Shown here piece after piece: positions 26,008-40,282 of a stretch of DNA of 64,000 nucleotides. The notes under the pieces are model-generated. The model did no database searches. It was not told where the DNA came from and saw only the letters and a program-made list of their open reading frames with translations. Origin of the DNA: Pilaira anomala (Eukaryota; Mucoromycota; Mucoromycetes; Mucorales; Mucoraceae); contig JAIXMQ010000024.1 of NCBI GenBank assembly GCA_025716855.1, forward strand, positions 1-64,000, in the 5' to 3' direction. Positions within the stretch are counted from its first letter, which is position 1, and the number at the start of each line of letters is the position of its first letter. Made by a program: the position numbers and the translations under genes.

Positions 26008-26656
26008 TGAAAAAAAAAAAAAAAAAAAAAGTTTAAAAAAAGAGAGGTTGATTTTTTTCTTCCTTATTGGAATATGTAAGTAAGAGAAAAAAGAGAACTT
26101 ATAGTTATTATAGTAAGAAAAGAGAAAAAGAAAAAAAGAGGAAAAGAAAGAAGCTATTAATTCACACTTTATTAAATAATTCTATGGATCGAAGATTTGG
26201 AAACTTAAATACATCAAAATGGCTTGTTAAAGTTACCAGATTTACTGCATTTGACAGCAACATCTCAATTGGTTGGGATTTTCCAAAGAAAATTTTTTTA
26301 TTGAGGGTGGGAATTCCGAAAAAATATATTTTCTATTTGGTGGTGTAACAAAATAGAAATGTGGAACGATTGTAGACTCTATTTTTTGCACCCTTATTTT
26401 GTGATTTTTCTATTTTTACTAAGTTTATTTTGGCACATTATTCCCACACTCAAAATCAGTTCAATTATATTTTGAAAAAAATAGAATGTTATGGATTATT
26501 ATTAATCATATGATACAATGTAAATGTGTGTGTAATGAATGAATGGTAGGGTAATTAGGATTTAAGATTGAGCTTTAAAATTGGGTGGAGATGATAAAGT
26601 AATAAAAAAAAAAATATAGGGTAAAACAACTTTTTGAACGAGAAGAGAGGGGTATC
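26008..26656. other. Intergenic between CNT promoter and SEC2-like 3' end
   Basis: About 650 bp, AT-rich, likely promoter of the CNT gene and 3' UTR of the SEC2-like gene. No other gene seen. Confidence 0.45.
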
Positions 26657-28268
26657 TTAAGAGCTTAAAAGCTCCGTTGAATATGTAGAAGATACTTTAC
26701 TTGAATCAAGGCCGAATTGAGCTAGTAAACTAGATAAAGTTCCCATTCTATAATACAAAAAAAATTAGTATGTCAGTAAAAATAGAAAAGTCGTTTTTTT
26801 TCAATAATCACCTGCTTAAAAACATTTGTAGTCGAAGCCTAGAGCATTCCTGATATAGTATAAAAATATCCATTTGTTTATAGGTACCCGCTTTCAATCT
26901 CCTTAAGAAGTTGTAAAATTCTATAACAGATGCTATCTTATGATAACAATATTTATCAATAAGTGACCATTCATCAAAATAGGAGATTCGAAATCTCCAA
27001 CAGTCTGTTTTATTTGACTCGTCAATTGATCTTCCACAAGCTTGACAGCCTGAAATTTCTTGGTTTCCATTGTTTGAAGAAGAAAATCGATCCCATAAAC
27101 GAGTTTTAACTGTCGGATCAATTTTTTTTAAAGATAACTTTTCTTGTAAAAAGCCGGGTGGACATGGTTCAACTAAACAAGATTTAACTAAAATAGCATC
27201 TAAAATTTTTTTAGTACTAAGTTTTGGATTAGGGCCAAAGCGTAAACAGGGTTCAATATCCGTTTTTAAGCATAATTTCATAAATGATAGATTCATTAAT
27301 TTTGAGAAACTGATTGAGTTTATTGATTCAGCAAATTGTTTAAACTCGGCAACCATGGTAACATCATGAATTTGTTGATGATAGTCTTGATTGACTTCTA
27401 TTTGATGTGATTGGTTGGAGTATAAACTTGACATATCTAACTGGGCTCGTAAAATGTAATTTTCATGTGTTGAAACTGCCGTTGAAGATGATTGCCGATT
27501 TAATCTTTGTTGACAGCTAAAATCTTGATCTTTTTCTGTCATATCATTTCGGACTTGACCAAGTTCAGTTTGAACGTTTAATAATTCGGTTTCAACTGAC
27601 TTTAATTGTAAATTTACTTTATCGTGTTGTTCTTGTATGATTGACTTTTCTTTTTTTTCTAGTAGAATCATATTATTTGCTTCCTCAAACAACTTTTGTG
27701 TTAATTCATGTAATTCAATCTCGACCAATTTTTTAGAATGTTCAATTTTTATTGTATGAGCGATTTCATCCTTGTGCTTTAACTGGACAATTTCTATATC
27801 TTCATTTAATGATTGGATTTGATTGGTTACTGTATCGACTAATTCTTGACGTCTACAATATTCTGCTTCCAAGGTTTGAATATCATGGTGATATGTTTTA
27901 TATAAAGTTTGTTTTTCCGTGAATTCATTTCTTGTTTTTATCCTTTGCTCCTTTAAGTTGGTCAAATTTTGTTGATGTTGCTTTATAACCGGAATGACTT
28001 GATCACAAAGACCACAATGTTCTGAATCGTTCGAAACCAACCAATATTGGCAAGAACAATTTGTTGTCGAATAACTATCTTGTTCATTGTTTATTATACT
28101 GATATTACTACTGTTACTACCACTGCTGCTGCTACTACTGCTGCTTAATGTACTATGGTTACTTAAGCTACTGATACTACGTTTGAGTTGTGGTTCGCTC
28201 TTTATCATCGTTTCCAGTTGATTATACAAGTGATTAATATCTCTACTTTGTTGTGTATCCGTTGTCAT
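26657..28268 (-). CDS. SEC2: Sec2/Rabin8-like Rab guanine nucleotide exchange factor
   Basis: Predicted GEF for a Sec4/Rab8-type GTPase driving exocytic vesicle traffic to sites of polarised growth. Two exons, 26812-28268 and 26657-26747, join to 515 residues. Seen: a serine-rich N terminus, a Cys-containing patch (CSCQYWL, HCGLCDQ), a long coiled coil (about 95-250) that contains the Sec2 GEF signature ELTQKLFEEANNMILLEKKEK, then a C-terminal globular region with a CQAC motif and LRRLKAGTYKQ. The terminal exon was added because AGCAG|GTGATT is a donor and the joined end (MGTLSSLLAQ) continues the frame; without it the protein would stop at SR. The start is placed at the ATG beginning MTTDTQQ; an upstream in-frame extension is mostly homopolymer translation. 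A CT repeat lies about 50 nt upstream. Confidence 0.82.
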
Positions 28269-28310
28269 TTGTAACAGTCTAGAACCATAAAATAATGGAA
28301 TAAAAAAGAA

Positions 28311-28318
<8 letters not shown>

Positions 28319-28341
<23 letters not shown>
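28319..28341 (-). promoter_or_regulatory. (CT)n tract upstream of SEC2-like start
   Basis: GA repeat on the plus strand, reading CT in the direction of the gene, about 50-75 nt before the ATG. Similar sense-strand CT tracts precede the Skt5-like and FANCM/Mph1 genes, suggesting a pyrimidine-rich core promoter or 5' UTR element. Inference from position only. Confidence 0.35.
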
Positions 28342-28343
<2 letters not shown>

Positions 28344-29947
28344 TAACGTTATAAAAATAAAATATATATATTTAAAAAAAGTTTTATTTTGCACGTTATA
28401 TTTTAATAATTAGAAGTCCACACGCAAACAACAGCAAACCTCCTTAATGTAGTTGTATTCTTTTTTTAAATCTCCCCTTTTATAATATCTGATTTTAAGG
28501 CACTTTTCCCCCTTCTTTACCTTAAACATTACATGATTAGGTTTTCTTTTTAGGCTTAAATGAATGACAGGGTTGTATATCAATAATCTAAATATACCTT
28601 GTACACACTTTTTTTTTTTTTGTGATCGGCATACTGTTGTTTGCATAATAATATGAACATAAACATACATCATAACAACATAACAACAAGAAAGACATAC
28701 ATCAATTATACATTTCTCCTGCTACTGTTTACATATAAATTTGATTTTTTTTTTCATTTTATTAGTTACATACGGCTCACTCGGAACTGACTAAACGTGT
28801 TTGTACTCACCTCGTGTAGGGCTGTGACAGATTTCTTGTAATACATTCATTTCAAATGATTGCTCTCTCTTTCATTCGCTTTACACTTTGCTCTACTTCT
28901 ACTCCTCTTCCTCCCTTTTTCCATACACTATAAATAAATCATTTATATTTCTCATGATATTTATATAAGATGTTAGTAACTCTACTGTTTATTAAATAAA
29001 GTTTATGCGCATTAATATGATGCGTTATCTTATTTTTAGGGTTTTCACTAAAATGCTTGTATTTACTTCCGATTCTTGGGTTTTTGTATTTAATGAAAGA
29101 TATTCTTTTAATTTTTTTGCATATATCGCGTCTTGATCACATAAAACTAATAAAAGATAAAGGAATTGACAACAAAATTATTGTTTATTTTTATTTAGAA
29201 AGATAACTAATGTTTTTGATAAACCAAGTCTTTATCAAAAGACAACTGTGAGATTGAATGTATATAAACATCCCCCCCTTTTTTTTTATTAGTTCCAGGT
29301 GTATAAATATAAAAATAGGGTTTTTTTTTTTCTTATATATACTTGAAATAATATTGTTTCACAGTATAAAAGAACTTGTTTTTATAGATATCACAGCTTT
29401 TTAAATCACCTGGAACGTGTCAAATATATATTTATTATAGTTATTCGGTTCGGTTATAGCTGCTTACAAAGTGTGCGCAAAAAAGCTAGGCTTGATTTTT
29501 AAAAATGAATATGGGGAGGAGCGCCTAAAATAGATGGCTAAAATATTTAAACACTACATGGTATATGAAATCATTGCCTTTTTTTTATGTCGGCTTCAAA
29601 AATACGTATCTTTTTCAATGAGCAATTTTTATGAAGCCGTATAGCTCTTTTGCCGGGGGGGGGGGGGGGGTTTTAGTTAACATTTTAATTTATCTAAAAG
29701 TATATATATCCACATTTAAACTTGACATAAGTAGCTTAAAGAAAGTTGATGTGGGAAATATCGAGGAAAATTATGCTTACAATAAGAAGTATATGGTTCA
29801 CTTTTTAAATTACGGAATGACACTAACATATGTAACCTGTAAATAAATTAAAAAAAAATACGAAGAGTTTGGAATAACAAATCATTCCAAACGTCAACCT
29901 CAAATCGTAAATGGGTAAACATAATAATTCAAGATTGACCAAGTCGT
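28342..29947. other. Gene-free AT-rich DNA
   Basis: About 1.6 kb with no supportable gene. It includes the likely promoter of the SEC2-like gene and a G homopolymer of 16 nt at 29655-29670, which is unusual in such AT-rich DNA. Confidence 0.45.
29655..29670. repeat. Poly-G tract
   Basis: Sixteen consecutive G residues after GCC. Long G runs are rare here compared with A/T runs and can form G-quadruplex structures or cause assembly errors. Confidence 0.9.
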
Positions 29948-30078
29948 TACCGTACCCGCCTTAAATCGTGGCATAGCCTTATTTCTGACTTGCGAAAATT
30001 AAATACATATATGACCAAATTTTTCAGAAATTTTTCGACCTTAAATCGGAAACGGCCTTAAATAGAGCGGATACTGTA
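29948..30078 (+). mobile_element. MITE-like element, copy 1
   Basis: Begins TACCGTACCCGC and ends GGCCTTAAATAGAGCGGATACTGTA. Its ends are mutually inverted (GTACCCGC...GCGGATAC), and the whole unit matches the reverse complement of 30562-30740 with an internal deletion after the left end. TA at the edges suits Tc1/mariner-type insertion. Non-coding. Confidence 0.65.
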
Positions 30079-30561
30079 TATAGTAAAAAAATAGTCCTTT
30101 GTCAATTTAAAGTAAAAGCATTTACCAACAATTCTGCAGCAACGGATCCAGACTAATAACAACCGTACAATATAAATACTAGGTGATTTTTATTAAGGGA
30201 CAATAGGTTGTTATTTAATCTTGATAGATAGGATCAAGGAATAAAATATATTCAAAAGCAGAAGAGTTGGGTATAGACCATTTGAACCCATCAGAAAGAT
30301 GGTCCCTTTATTTAGATACAATTATTAGGATATTCCATATATTAAAAGATGATGACTATTTTATTTTAGAAGAGTTCTTTCAGTTAATAAATTAATCCGA
30401 AGTCTTTTCTCATTAATAACTGATTGTCCACATATATTATTGAATCCCCAACACAACCAACATAAGATGGTAAAGAAGTAGCTATAACAACAGCAGATCA
30501 AACCACAAGATGTATTATATTAAGCGTTATATTTTATGTCATACTGGAAGTTGTATTACTT
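30079..30561. other. Spacer between inverted MITE-like copies
   Basis: About 480 bp between the two inverted copies. It contains one short open stretch (about 30225-30395, plus strand, ending in a TAA) that reads like protein (AEELGIDHLNPSERWSLYLD) but has no start context or recognised homologue. Possibly a gene remnant or the inside of a larger fold-back element. Confidence 0.35.
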
Positions 30562-30740
30562 GCAGTATCCGCTCTGTTTAAGGCCGTTCGATTTATTAAG
30601 GCCGTTTCCAATTTAAAACCGTAATTTTCTGAAAATTTTGGCCATATTTAATTTTCTCAAGTCAGAGATAAGGCCAAAATACGATTTAAGGCCACAAAAG
30701 TCTGATATTTTTTTCAGCCTTAAATAGAGCGGGTACGGTG
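30562..30740 (-). mobile_element. MITE-like element, copy 2 (inverted)
   Basis: Begins TGCAGTATCCGCTCTGTTTAAGG and ends CCTTAAATAGAGCGGGTACGG. Its terminal arms are inverted repeats of each other. The reverse complement aligns along most of its length to 29948-30078 (shared words such as GGAAACGGCCTTA, TCTGACTTG, AAAATTAAATA). No coding capacity. Confidence 0.65.
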
Positions 30741-32114
30741 GTATGTATATTATAGAAGCGATTATAAGTATTAGCAGCTACACACACACACCTGGTTGAG
30801 ATAATTTTTCTGATTTACTTGGTCGCATAAAAATGGATGATCGTCATCATCTCCCTCTTTTAATTCTAGTTAACACTTTGCAAATCATGTTTATATATCA
30901 CTTTTGGATGATTTATCTAATCGAACTTTCAAACAAAATACATAGTTATTTTGACCCAATCGATACATCTTGATGTAAGATTTAAACTAATCTTATTAGC
31001 CTTATTAACAATAATGTTTATATTCCCACGAAGTAACTAGATTGAGTATATATATATTCAAAGAATTTTTTTTAGTTATAGCAATGTATACGTATTGTCA
31101 AGCACTTTGATCAAGGTAGATTCAAAGAAAAAAGGATTATTACACATTGTGATGGCGGTATACACAGACAGAGAAGAGAAAAAAAGGCCCCCCCCCCTTT
31201 TTTTTTACTATTGATGATAATGAAAATTGAGTTTTTTAAGGGGTAAAAAATCAACCTTCATTTATAAGAATCACACATATGAAAAGTGAAAGAAAAAAGT
31301 TAAAGGTGACGTTTAATGGCTCTCATATGCTATAGCTGTTCAAGCAGAAAATAGTGGACCTATCTCTACAAAAATAATTGAATTTGATGAAAACATACTC
31401 ACTACATACACAGAAACATGACTTTTATTTAACAATATCACCAAAGAACAGAGATGGTAAATCCCAATTGCTTATAACTACTAACTTGATTACTCATGGT
31501 ACTTATTAATATCAATCAAGTCCCTTTTGCCTGTAAGTCACGATAAGATTTTTGGATGTATAATAGAGCCTAAATGCATAAATTTATCTTTATTGTATTA
31601 AAAGAACAGGTCGATTTGATTATAGAATAAATGTTCGTCTACGGTAACATTTAAGTTGTTCGATCCGTCCCCTTGTTATTTCCTTTTCCAAAGACTACAT
31701 TTTAACTGCAAAATATGATGACTTACTTGAGTCACTACACAGTTACTGATAAAAAAAAAAATCAAAAGATAACGCTTGTTTTTTTAATTAAAGAGGGATA
31801 TAATTCGATCTACAAAAGGTATAATACTTCCAGTGTAATCAAAAAAAATTTTTTTTTTTCTTCTCTTATATTGACAAGACTGGATCAAAAAGTAGTAAAA
31901 AAGATATATGTAGAATAGATCTGTTCAAGAATTTTAGTTTGCACTCAGAAAAACAAGGTATTAGCTGATGTCATCATTAGTCAAACTGATTTACGACTTT
32001 TTTTTTTTTTTTTTTTTTTTTCCCCCAGGCCTGTAAGTTTTTTGTATAACCGCACTCGAACAATTTTTTTTTTATTATTTTTCTCTTTTTAACCACTCTT
32101 CCATTATTGAAAAG
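30741..32114. other. Gene-free DNA upstream of COX8
   Basis: About 1.4 kb, AT-rich, with a short C run at 31188-31196 and a T run of about 22 nt (31999-32020) shortly upstream of the COX8 start. No gene recognised. The last 200 bp are the likely COX8 promoter. Confidence 0.45.
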
Positions 32115-32574
32115 ATGATCTCCAACGTCCTCGCTCGTTCCGCCATGCGCGCTTCTACCCGCCAAGTTGTTCGTTCTGACCTCTATCATTTCTCTAACGC
32201 TAACGGCCAAGTAAATATATATTCTAATTTCCAAAAAAAAGAATCCAAAAAAAAAAAATATATGCAGTAATAACTAAAGGAACTTTTTTTTTTTTTTTTT
32301 TTAGAACATTCCTTTCAACACCAAGAACAGAGCTGGTCTTGCTATCAAGATGACCTTGTACTTGGGTCTTGGTTTTGCTGCTCCTTTCTTGGGTAAGTGA
32401 TACACGAAAATGATATGACGTGAGATTTGTTTTTTATTCTAATAATTTTTTTTTTATGAAACAATAGGTGCTGCCTGGCAATTGTAAGAGATTTTTTTGA
32501 TAGAATTTATTTTGGGAAAATGACACTAATGCATATATATATTTTTTTTTTAAAATAGCTACAAGGCTGGTTAA
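32115..32574 (+). CDS. COX8: Cytochrome c oxidase subunit VIIc (yeast Cox8)
   Basis: Small nuclear-encoded subunit of respiratory complex IV in the inner mitochondrial membrane. Four exons, 32115-32210, 32305-32392, 32468-32483 and 32559-32574, join to 71 residues; the last two exons are only 16 nt each. A presequence rich in Arg/Ser (MISNVLARSAMRASTRQVV) precedes SDLYHF, then the subunit VIIc core with NIPFNTKNRAGLAIKM and one membrane helix (TLYLGLGFAAPFLGAAWQ), ending FYKAG. Codons are strongly C-ending compared with the neighbours (ATC, AAC, GTC, CGC), typical of very high expression. If the third intron is retained the protein ends WQL instead. Confidence 0.9.
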
Positions 32575-32602
32575 ATGTAACCCGTCTTTTTTAGATTTTG
32601 TA

Positions 32603-32690
32603 AACAACACTAAAGCAACAACAATAACAACAACAGCAACAACAACAACAACAACAACAATATCAACAACAACAACAACAATAATAATAT
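32603..32690. repeat. (CAA)n trinucleotide tract in COX8 3' region
   Basis: Imperfect ACAACA repeats just after the COX8 stop codon, probably within its 3' UTR. Confidence 0.8.
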
Positions 32691-32921
32691 AATTATTATC
32701 TATAGGAATAATGGATAAATTATTATAATAAAAAAAAAAAAAAAAGGATTTAGATAAATAAAAAAACCTCTTTTTTTTTTTTGTACACAAGAAATTCGAG
32801 TTTTTTTTTTTTTTTTGTTTGTTTTAAGAAAAAAAAGTTATAAATAATTTTTTTTTTTTTTTTGCTATAATTTTTCTTTTTCTTGTAAAATGATCTTCTT
32901 GCTCTTCTTTCCGTTTCTATA

Positions 32922-33837
32922 ATGCATATTACAAACCGATTAATATGGTGTGTTTTAATATTATTTATCAAAAGTATCAAAAGTATTGAATATAAAGACT
33001 TTGGGTTACCAAATAATGGTAATCCATGTCTTGTTAGTGTAAATCAAACTGTACATATTATCAATAGCAACGAACAATCACTTTCAATCAAATTCAATCG
33101 ACCATGGAATAAGACAGCACCCGACATTATAAAACGACCCAGTATGAATTTATCTACAGCAGCAGGTTCCTGTTGTCTCACACAATCAGGCAAAGTTATA
33201 TTGTTTCCTTTTCAACAATCACAACCTTTACAGGTGATTGAGGATATCAACGATAGTACATGGAATATAAATAATAACATCACATTTACAGGACCTCAAA
33301 TTGCAATTGATACTTTCATTACCCGAAGCACTTTCATATCCCACTTTGCTACTGCTACTTTGAATGATCTCATCATGATATTTGGCGGGAATGAGTCTAG
33401 TACTTTTATACTCAATACGCGTAACCCTACAACATATAATTGGATTCAAGTACCTTCTCAGTCAACTACACCGCCATACTCTTCTGATTCTGTACTTTAT
33501 GCTACATCACGTTGGGCCTTGCATTTTAGAATTCAAATGGATATTGTTTATATCGATTGCTTTGATTTCCAAAGTTTATCTTGGTATGGTACTGTCTCTA
33601 GTATCGTATTAACTCAACTTACAAAAAATATTCAAGTCATACCCATTTTCAATAAGAAGTCGGACACAGATTCCTTATTGATCATGGCAATACATCAACA
33701 ACAAAGTAATACTACTACCGAATTATGGGAAATGAATATCTCAACTTTGTACCCTGAAAAAGTTTCTATCAACAAATTAAATACATTAATTCAACAATCA
33801 AATATTACTACGACTCATCAGTATCATCATCGTCGTC

Positions 33838-33869
<32 letters not shown>

Positions 33870-34623
33870 GAGAATAATGGTAGTGGATCTGTCATGGTTA
33901 CACCAATTGGAGATGAAATGGCGCTCTTTTATGGAGGAAACGAACAACTGTCGTTTTTAAATACACGAAATTTATCATTTGTTTCGCCTTCTTGGTTAAC
34001 ACAAGATATCATGACAGAACAACCACAAAACCAAGAAGAAAAAGAAGCAGGGGGAAATAAAAATAATAATTTAGCTATTATTTTAGGATCTGTCTTGGGT
34101 ACACTTTTTCTTATTTTACTCATTATTTTATTTATATGGTTTTATAAAAAGAAAAAGAGTAATAGTGTCCCACCGCGCCCCAATCATGAGAATAATAATG
34201 AAAAGCCAACACCCAAAAATAGATGGCCTTTACTATCTAATAGAGCTGGTAAAAAAAAAAAAATAATAATAATCAATTTCTTATTTTTTTAATGTTGTTG
34301 TTGAATAAATAGAAAAAGAAAAGGAAGGTATCATAAGTAGAAGATTAGAAGAAACATCACCTTCTTTATCACAATTTACATTATCACCCATACGAAGATT
34401 ATCACCTATCAGTTTACTTCCGCCTTCAATGAATGCAGCACTAGAACCATCTACGTCAATCGATGCAACAGAAGACCGAGAGATCACGGTCCTACCAACA
34501 CAGCCAGAACCTCAACCACCAAAAATTGTCAAGAGTCGATTTCGAGAGCACTTTGATTTTCATTCTTTTCCACCCATACATCATCGTGATTCATCGGCTA
34601 TACCTAGTCATTCTTTACCTTAA
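32922..34623 (+). CDS. Kelch/galactose-oxidase-like single-pass membrane protein
   Basis: Function unknown. Two exons, 32922-34248 and 34313-34623, join to 545 residues. N-terminal signal peptide (LIWCVLILFIKSIKSIEY), then an ectodomain with many potential N-glycosylation sites and kelch-like repeats (DLIMIFGGNES, EMALFYGGNEQ), a polyglutamine run encoded at about 33837-33868, one transmembrane helix (LAIILGSVLGTLFLILLIIL) followed by a KKKK stop-transfer segment, and a Ser/Pro-rich cytoplasmic tail. This layout (signal, kelch propeller, TM, short tail) is, as I recall, common in Mucoromycota cell-surface proteins. Ligand unknown. The second exon is supported by a clean donor (CTG|GTAAAA) and frame continuation. 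Confidence 0.75.
33837..33868 (+). repeat. Coding (CAA)n, polyglutamine
   Basis: About eleven consecutive CAA codons inside the kelch-like ectodomain. Likely length-polymorphic. Confidence 0.85.
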
Positions 34624-35452
34624 AAAAAAAACTCAAACGCACACACTTTATCAAACAACAAAGAATAACCAGCCACAACAACAACAACAACAACAACAAA
34701 GCAAATAGATACCCCGATCTACTTCATCTGATGTGTAACTTTAAAAAAATATGTATATATATGTGATATATTTATATATATGTATATACCAAGCAATTTT
34801 TTTTTCTTAACCCCCCCCCCCCCATTATACTACTACAACTACTACTATTACTACTACCACTTACTACTACTACTACTACTACTACCACTTACTACTACTA
34901 CCACTTACTACTACTACTACTACTACTACTATTACTACTACTACTACTACTACTACCACTTACTACTACTACTGATATTACTAGATTTTAATAAATATAT
35001 AATTATACACAGACCTCTTCTTATAACCAAAAAAAAAAAAAAAAAGTGACGTATAATCGATTCATTTCTTGGTCTTACAATGTACTACACTACAGCGCCC
35101 TTTTTTACAGCACACACATATTTTAGCTAGCTTTATCAACCTTCGATCAAAATTTTAGCTTGACTGTACTGTAATACTGGTGGAAATGTCTGTCCTTTCT
35201 TAATAAAAAAAGATCGAATTTGTTCCTTTTCAATCTGGCCTTACCTTTGTCGTAGTCCGTTTTTGTACTTTTCAGAAAAATATTAAAATGATTATTACAT
35301 CAATCTGCTTTGTTATATTTTTTTTTTCAAAGCAGGTTTCTTATTGTTATTTTAGTGAGAGTCAATTGGCTTTACTAATTTCTAATTCTTTCTGAATTAT
35401 CATAATTTAAACAGAAAAAGAACTTTTTTTTTAGTGGTTTGAGACAGAATAT

Positions 35453-35485
<33 letters not shown>

Positions 35486-35550
35486 CAGTCTAAAGATTAG
35501 TACAAGTACAGTGAATAAAAGAAATTAAAAGCTAAAAACTTGACGAAGTA

Positions 35551-35585
<35 letters not shown>

Positions 35586-36668
35586 CTTATGAACGCGCGA
35601 TGATCTTATTTACTAACTTCAAATATATTAATTTGTACACTTGTTTTAATTAAAATCACTAGGTGTTCTCATTTTTATAACCAGGCATTCGTTAATCTAT
35701 TGATAATCTTCACAATGAACGTGTTTTCGTATTTTATTCTATATATATATATTCTTCAGTATGTACCAAGATAGACAGGCTTATATGCGGGTTAGAAGGT
35801 TATTGTGTCTCACCCAGTAACTCTGTTATCAACTTTCTTACCGTCGTCAGACACAGGGTATCATACATTATACACTTGGCTCTACTTTTTGAAATTTGAC
35901 TAAATAAATGGTGGTATAGATGATCATTATTTAATTTGAGAATATTATGTATGATACGTGCAACATCAGACCTGAAAAAATAAAATGACCTCTGTTTTGG
36001 TACAGCATTGATGAGCATTAAAATAATCACTTTCTACGAATAGTTAGAAAGAGAGTCTCTGGATATTTTTTAATAGCTGTCTATTTATTTATTAATTCTT
36101 GGAAATGATGACACATTCCTGTGAGACAAATCAAGCAATAATAATTTTATTTACGTGGACCTCCTGCTTCTCAAAAGTAATAACACTGGTTTTAAGCGGA
36201 CTTTAACAAATCATAGAAAAACGCATTACAAACGTTAAAAAGGTCGACACTTTTTGGGTTGCTGCCCTTTTTTTTCCATTAAAAAATTAAAAAAAAAAAA
36301 TGGGTTCTTTTCAATTATAGCAACAACTACAGCAGCAACACAAAGGGAAAAATAAAATCAACTCTTAATAATTAAAAAAAAAAATGTCAATACATGATTT
36401 TGCTTCAAGGTTCATCACCCTGAGAAAAAAAAGAACCAACAAAATGTCAAAAATTGCATGTATTTTATTTTACCCGAGTATAAAGGATAATCCAGTTTTT
36501 TTTTTTGTGAGTCATCGTCAGTGCCTTGTTAGAATTAACTCCGCTCGACAAGTCACAGGCCTCCAATGACTGTAAGTTGTATTGTATTTAAAGCAGGAAA
36601 AAATGTTGTATTTTTTATTTTTTTATCTCTTTTTTTTTTTTTTTATACATATATCTTTAAAAAAAAAA
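34624..36668. other. Gene-free interval with C-run and trinucleotide repeats
   Basis: About 2 kb between the kelch-like gene and ARG5,6. It holds CAA repeats (34676-34700), a C run (34811-34823), a long imperfect CTA/TAC repeat (about 34826-34975), T and A runs (35457-35485, 35553-35583). A 76-codon minus-strand open frame at 35800-36030 has no recognised homologue and is not called. The final 100 bp should be the ARG5,6 promoter. Confidence 0.5.
34826..34975. repeat. Interrupted (CTA)n microsatellite
   Basis: About 150 bp of CTA/TAC trinucleotides with regularly spaced CCACTTA interruptions, suggesting a compound higher-order repeat. Confidence 0.9.
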
Positions 36669-39333
<2,665 letters not shown>

Positions 39334-40002
39334 AATTATTCCTCTCTCTCTCTCTTTACCGCATTTTAGACATAATAATAAAAAAAAAGCATTTCTTATA
39401 TTACAACAAAAAAAAAATAGCCTTTCCTATATTAAAGCACTTGGTAGTGCGTTGCATTTGCACGCAGTAGGAGGATTAAAAGGATATTCATGCTACTTTT
39501 ATAAAAAGAGAGGGTTTCAATAAAACATGTTTGCAGTGAAATGTATTTACTCTTTGGATGATGATATGATTCATGCAAATAGCTTCTTTAGAGAGAGAGA
39601 GAAAAAAAAGTCTATTAAGGTTCTTCATACGGGATAAAAGATATTTATTGTAGTAATCTAATAAAAATAGATTAAAAGAGTCGGACCAAGTACTACGTAA
39701 ATACCAACAATTTCGTAATACATTTAATTGGACTATATTATGATTTACGTTTTTAAAGAGCTATTTATTTATTTACAAGCTTAAAATAGAAAGGTATGAA
39801 AATTGCCAAGACAAAAAAAAAAAAAAAAAAAAAAAAAAATGACGATGGATGATTTCCCCAAAAATAAAATAAAAAGAGTGTGTGTAGAGAGAGCGAGAGA
39901 GAGAGAGAGTGAGTGAGATTTTTTACATGATGAATAGAGTGCCTCCAAAGATAACAAGAAGTTCTCTTAACGTTTCTTCAAAACATTTGTGTGTGTGTGT
40001 GT
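39334..40002. other. Convergent 3' region with microsatellites
   Basis: Interval between the stops of ARG5,6 (+) and the zinc-ribbon gene (-). It contains CT and GA repeats (39342-39356, 39888-39910), an A run at about 39812-39838 and a GT repeat (39990-40001). No gene. Confidence 0.5.
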
Positions 40003-40282
40003 TTAAAAGTTAGGTTGTTGAATATTCACCCAACCGCACGTTTGACATTCATAGAGTGATTTCGTACTTCCACAAGGAATCAAAGGTATAAAGCAAAAAG
40101 TAAAACACTTGTTACCTTTGACAAGGTAAACATCTTTTGCTTGGCAATTAGGACAATGCCAGACATTGTGACCAGACTTGCGCTTGAATTGCTCAATACC
40201 AACTAAATAAAACAAAATTAGTTTACTGTCATTTTTCTTTTAAAATGATAAAAATATATTTACAAGTGAAACAAAAGAACAT
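40003..40282 (-). CDS. Small zinc-ribbon protein
   Basis: Two exons, 40264-40282 (19 nt) and 40003-40202, join to 72 residues beginning MFFCFTFGIEQ. Two CxxC pairs, WHCPNCQ and YECQTCGW, make a four-Cys zinc ribbon, separated by a hydrophobic FTFCFIPLIPCG segment. Short fungal proteins with an MFF start and this spacing form a conserved zinc-ribbon family of unknown function, as I recall. The tiny first exon is chosen because it gives an ATG, a GTAAAT donor and the family-like start. The alternative start inside the second exon region would read through the intron. Confidence 0.75.

Noticed and set aside
28269..28394. Upstream in-frame extension of the SEC2-like protein
   Set aside because: It translates a CT repeat and T run (SLSLSLSLFFFFFF); the ATG of MTTDTQQ is the more credible start.
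35800..36030. 76-codon minus-strand open frame
   Set aside because: No recognised homologue, no splice partners and isolated in a repeat-rich interval; insufficient to call a gene.
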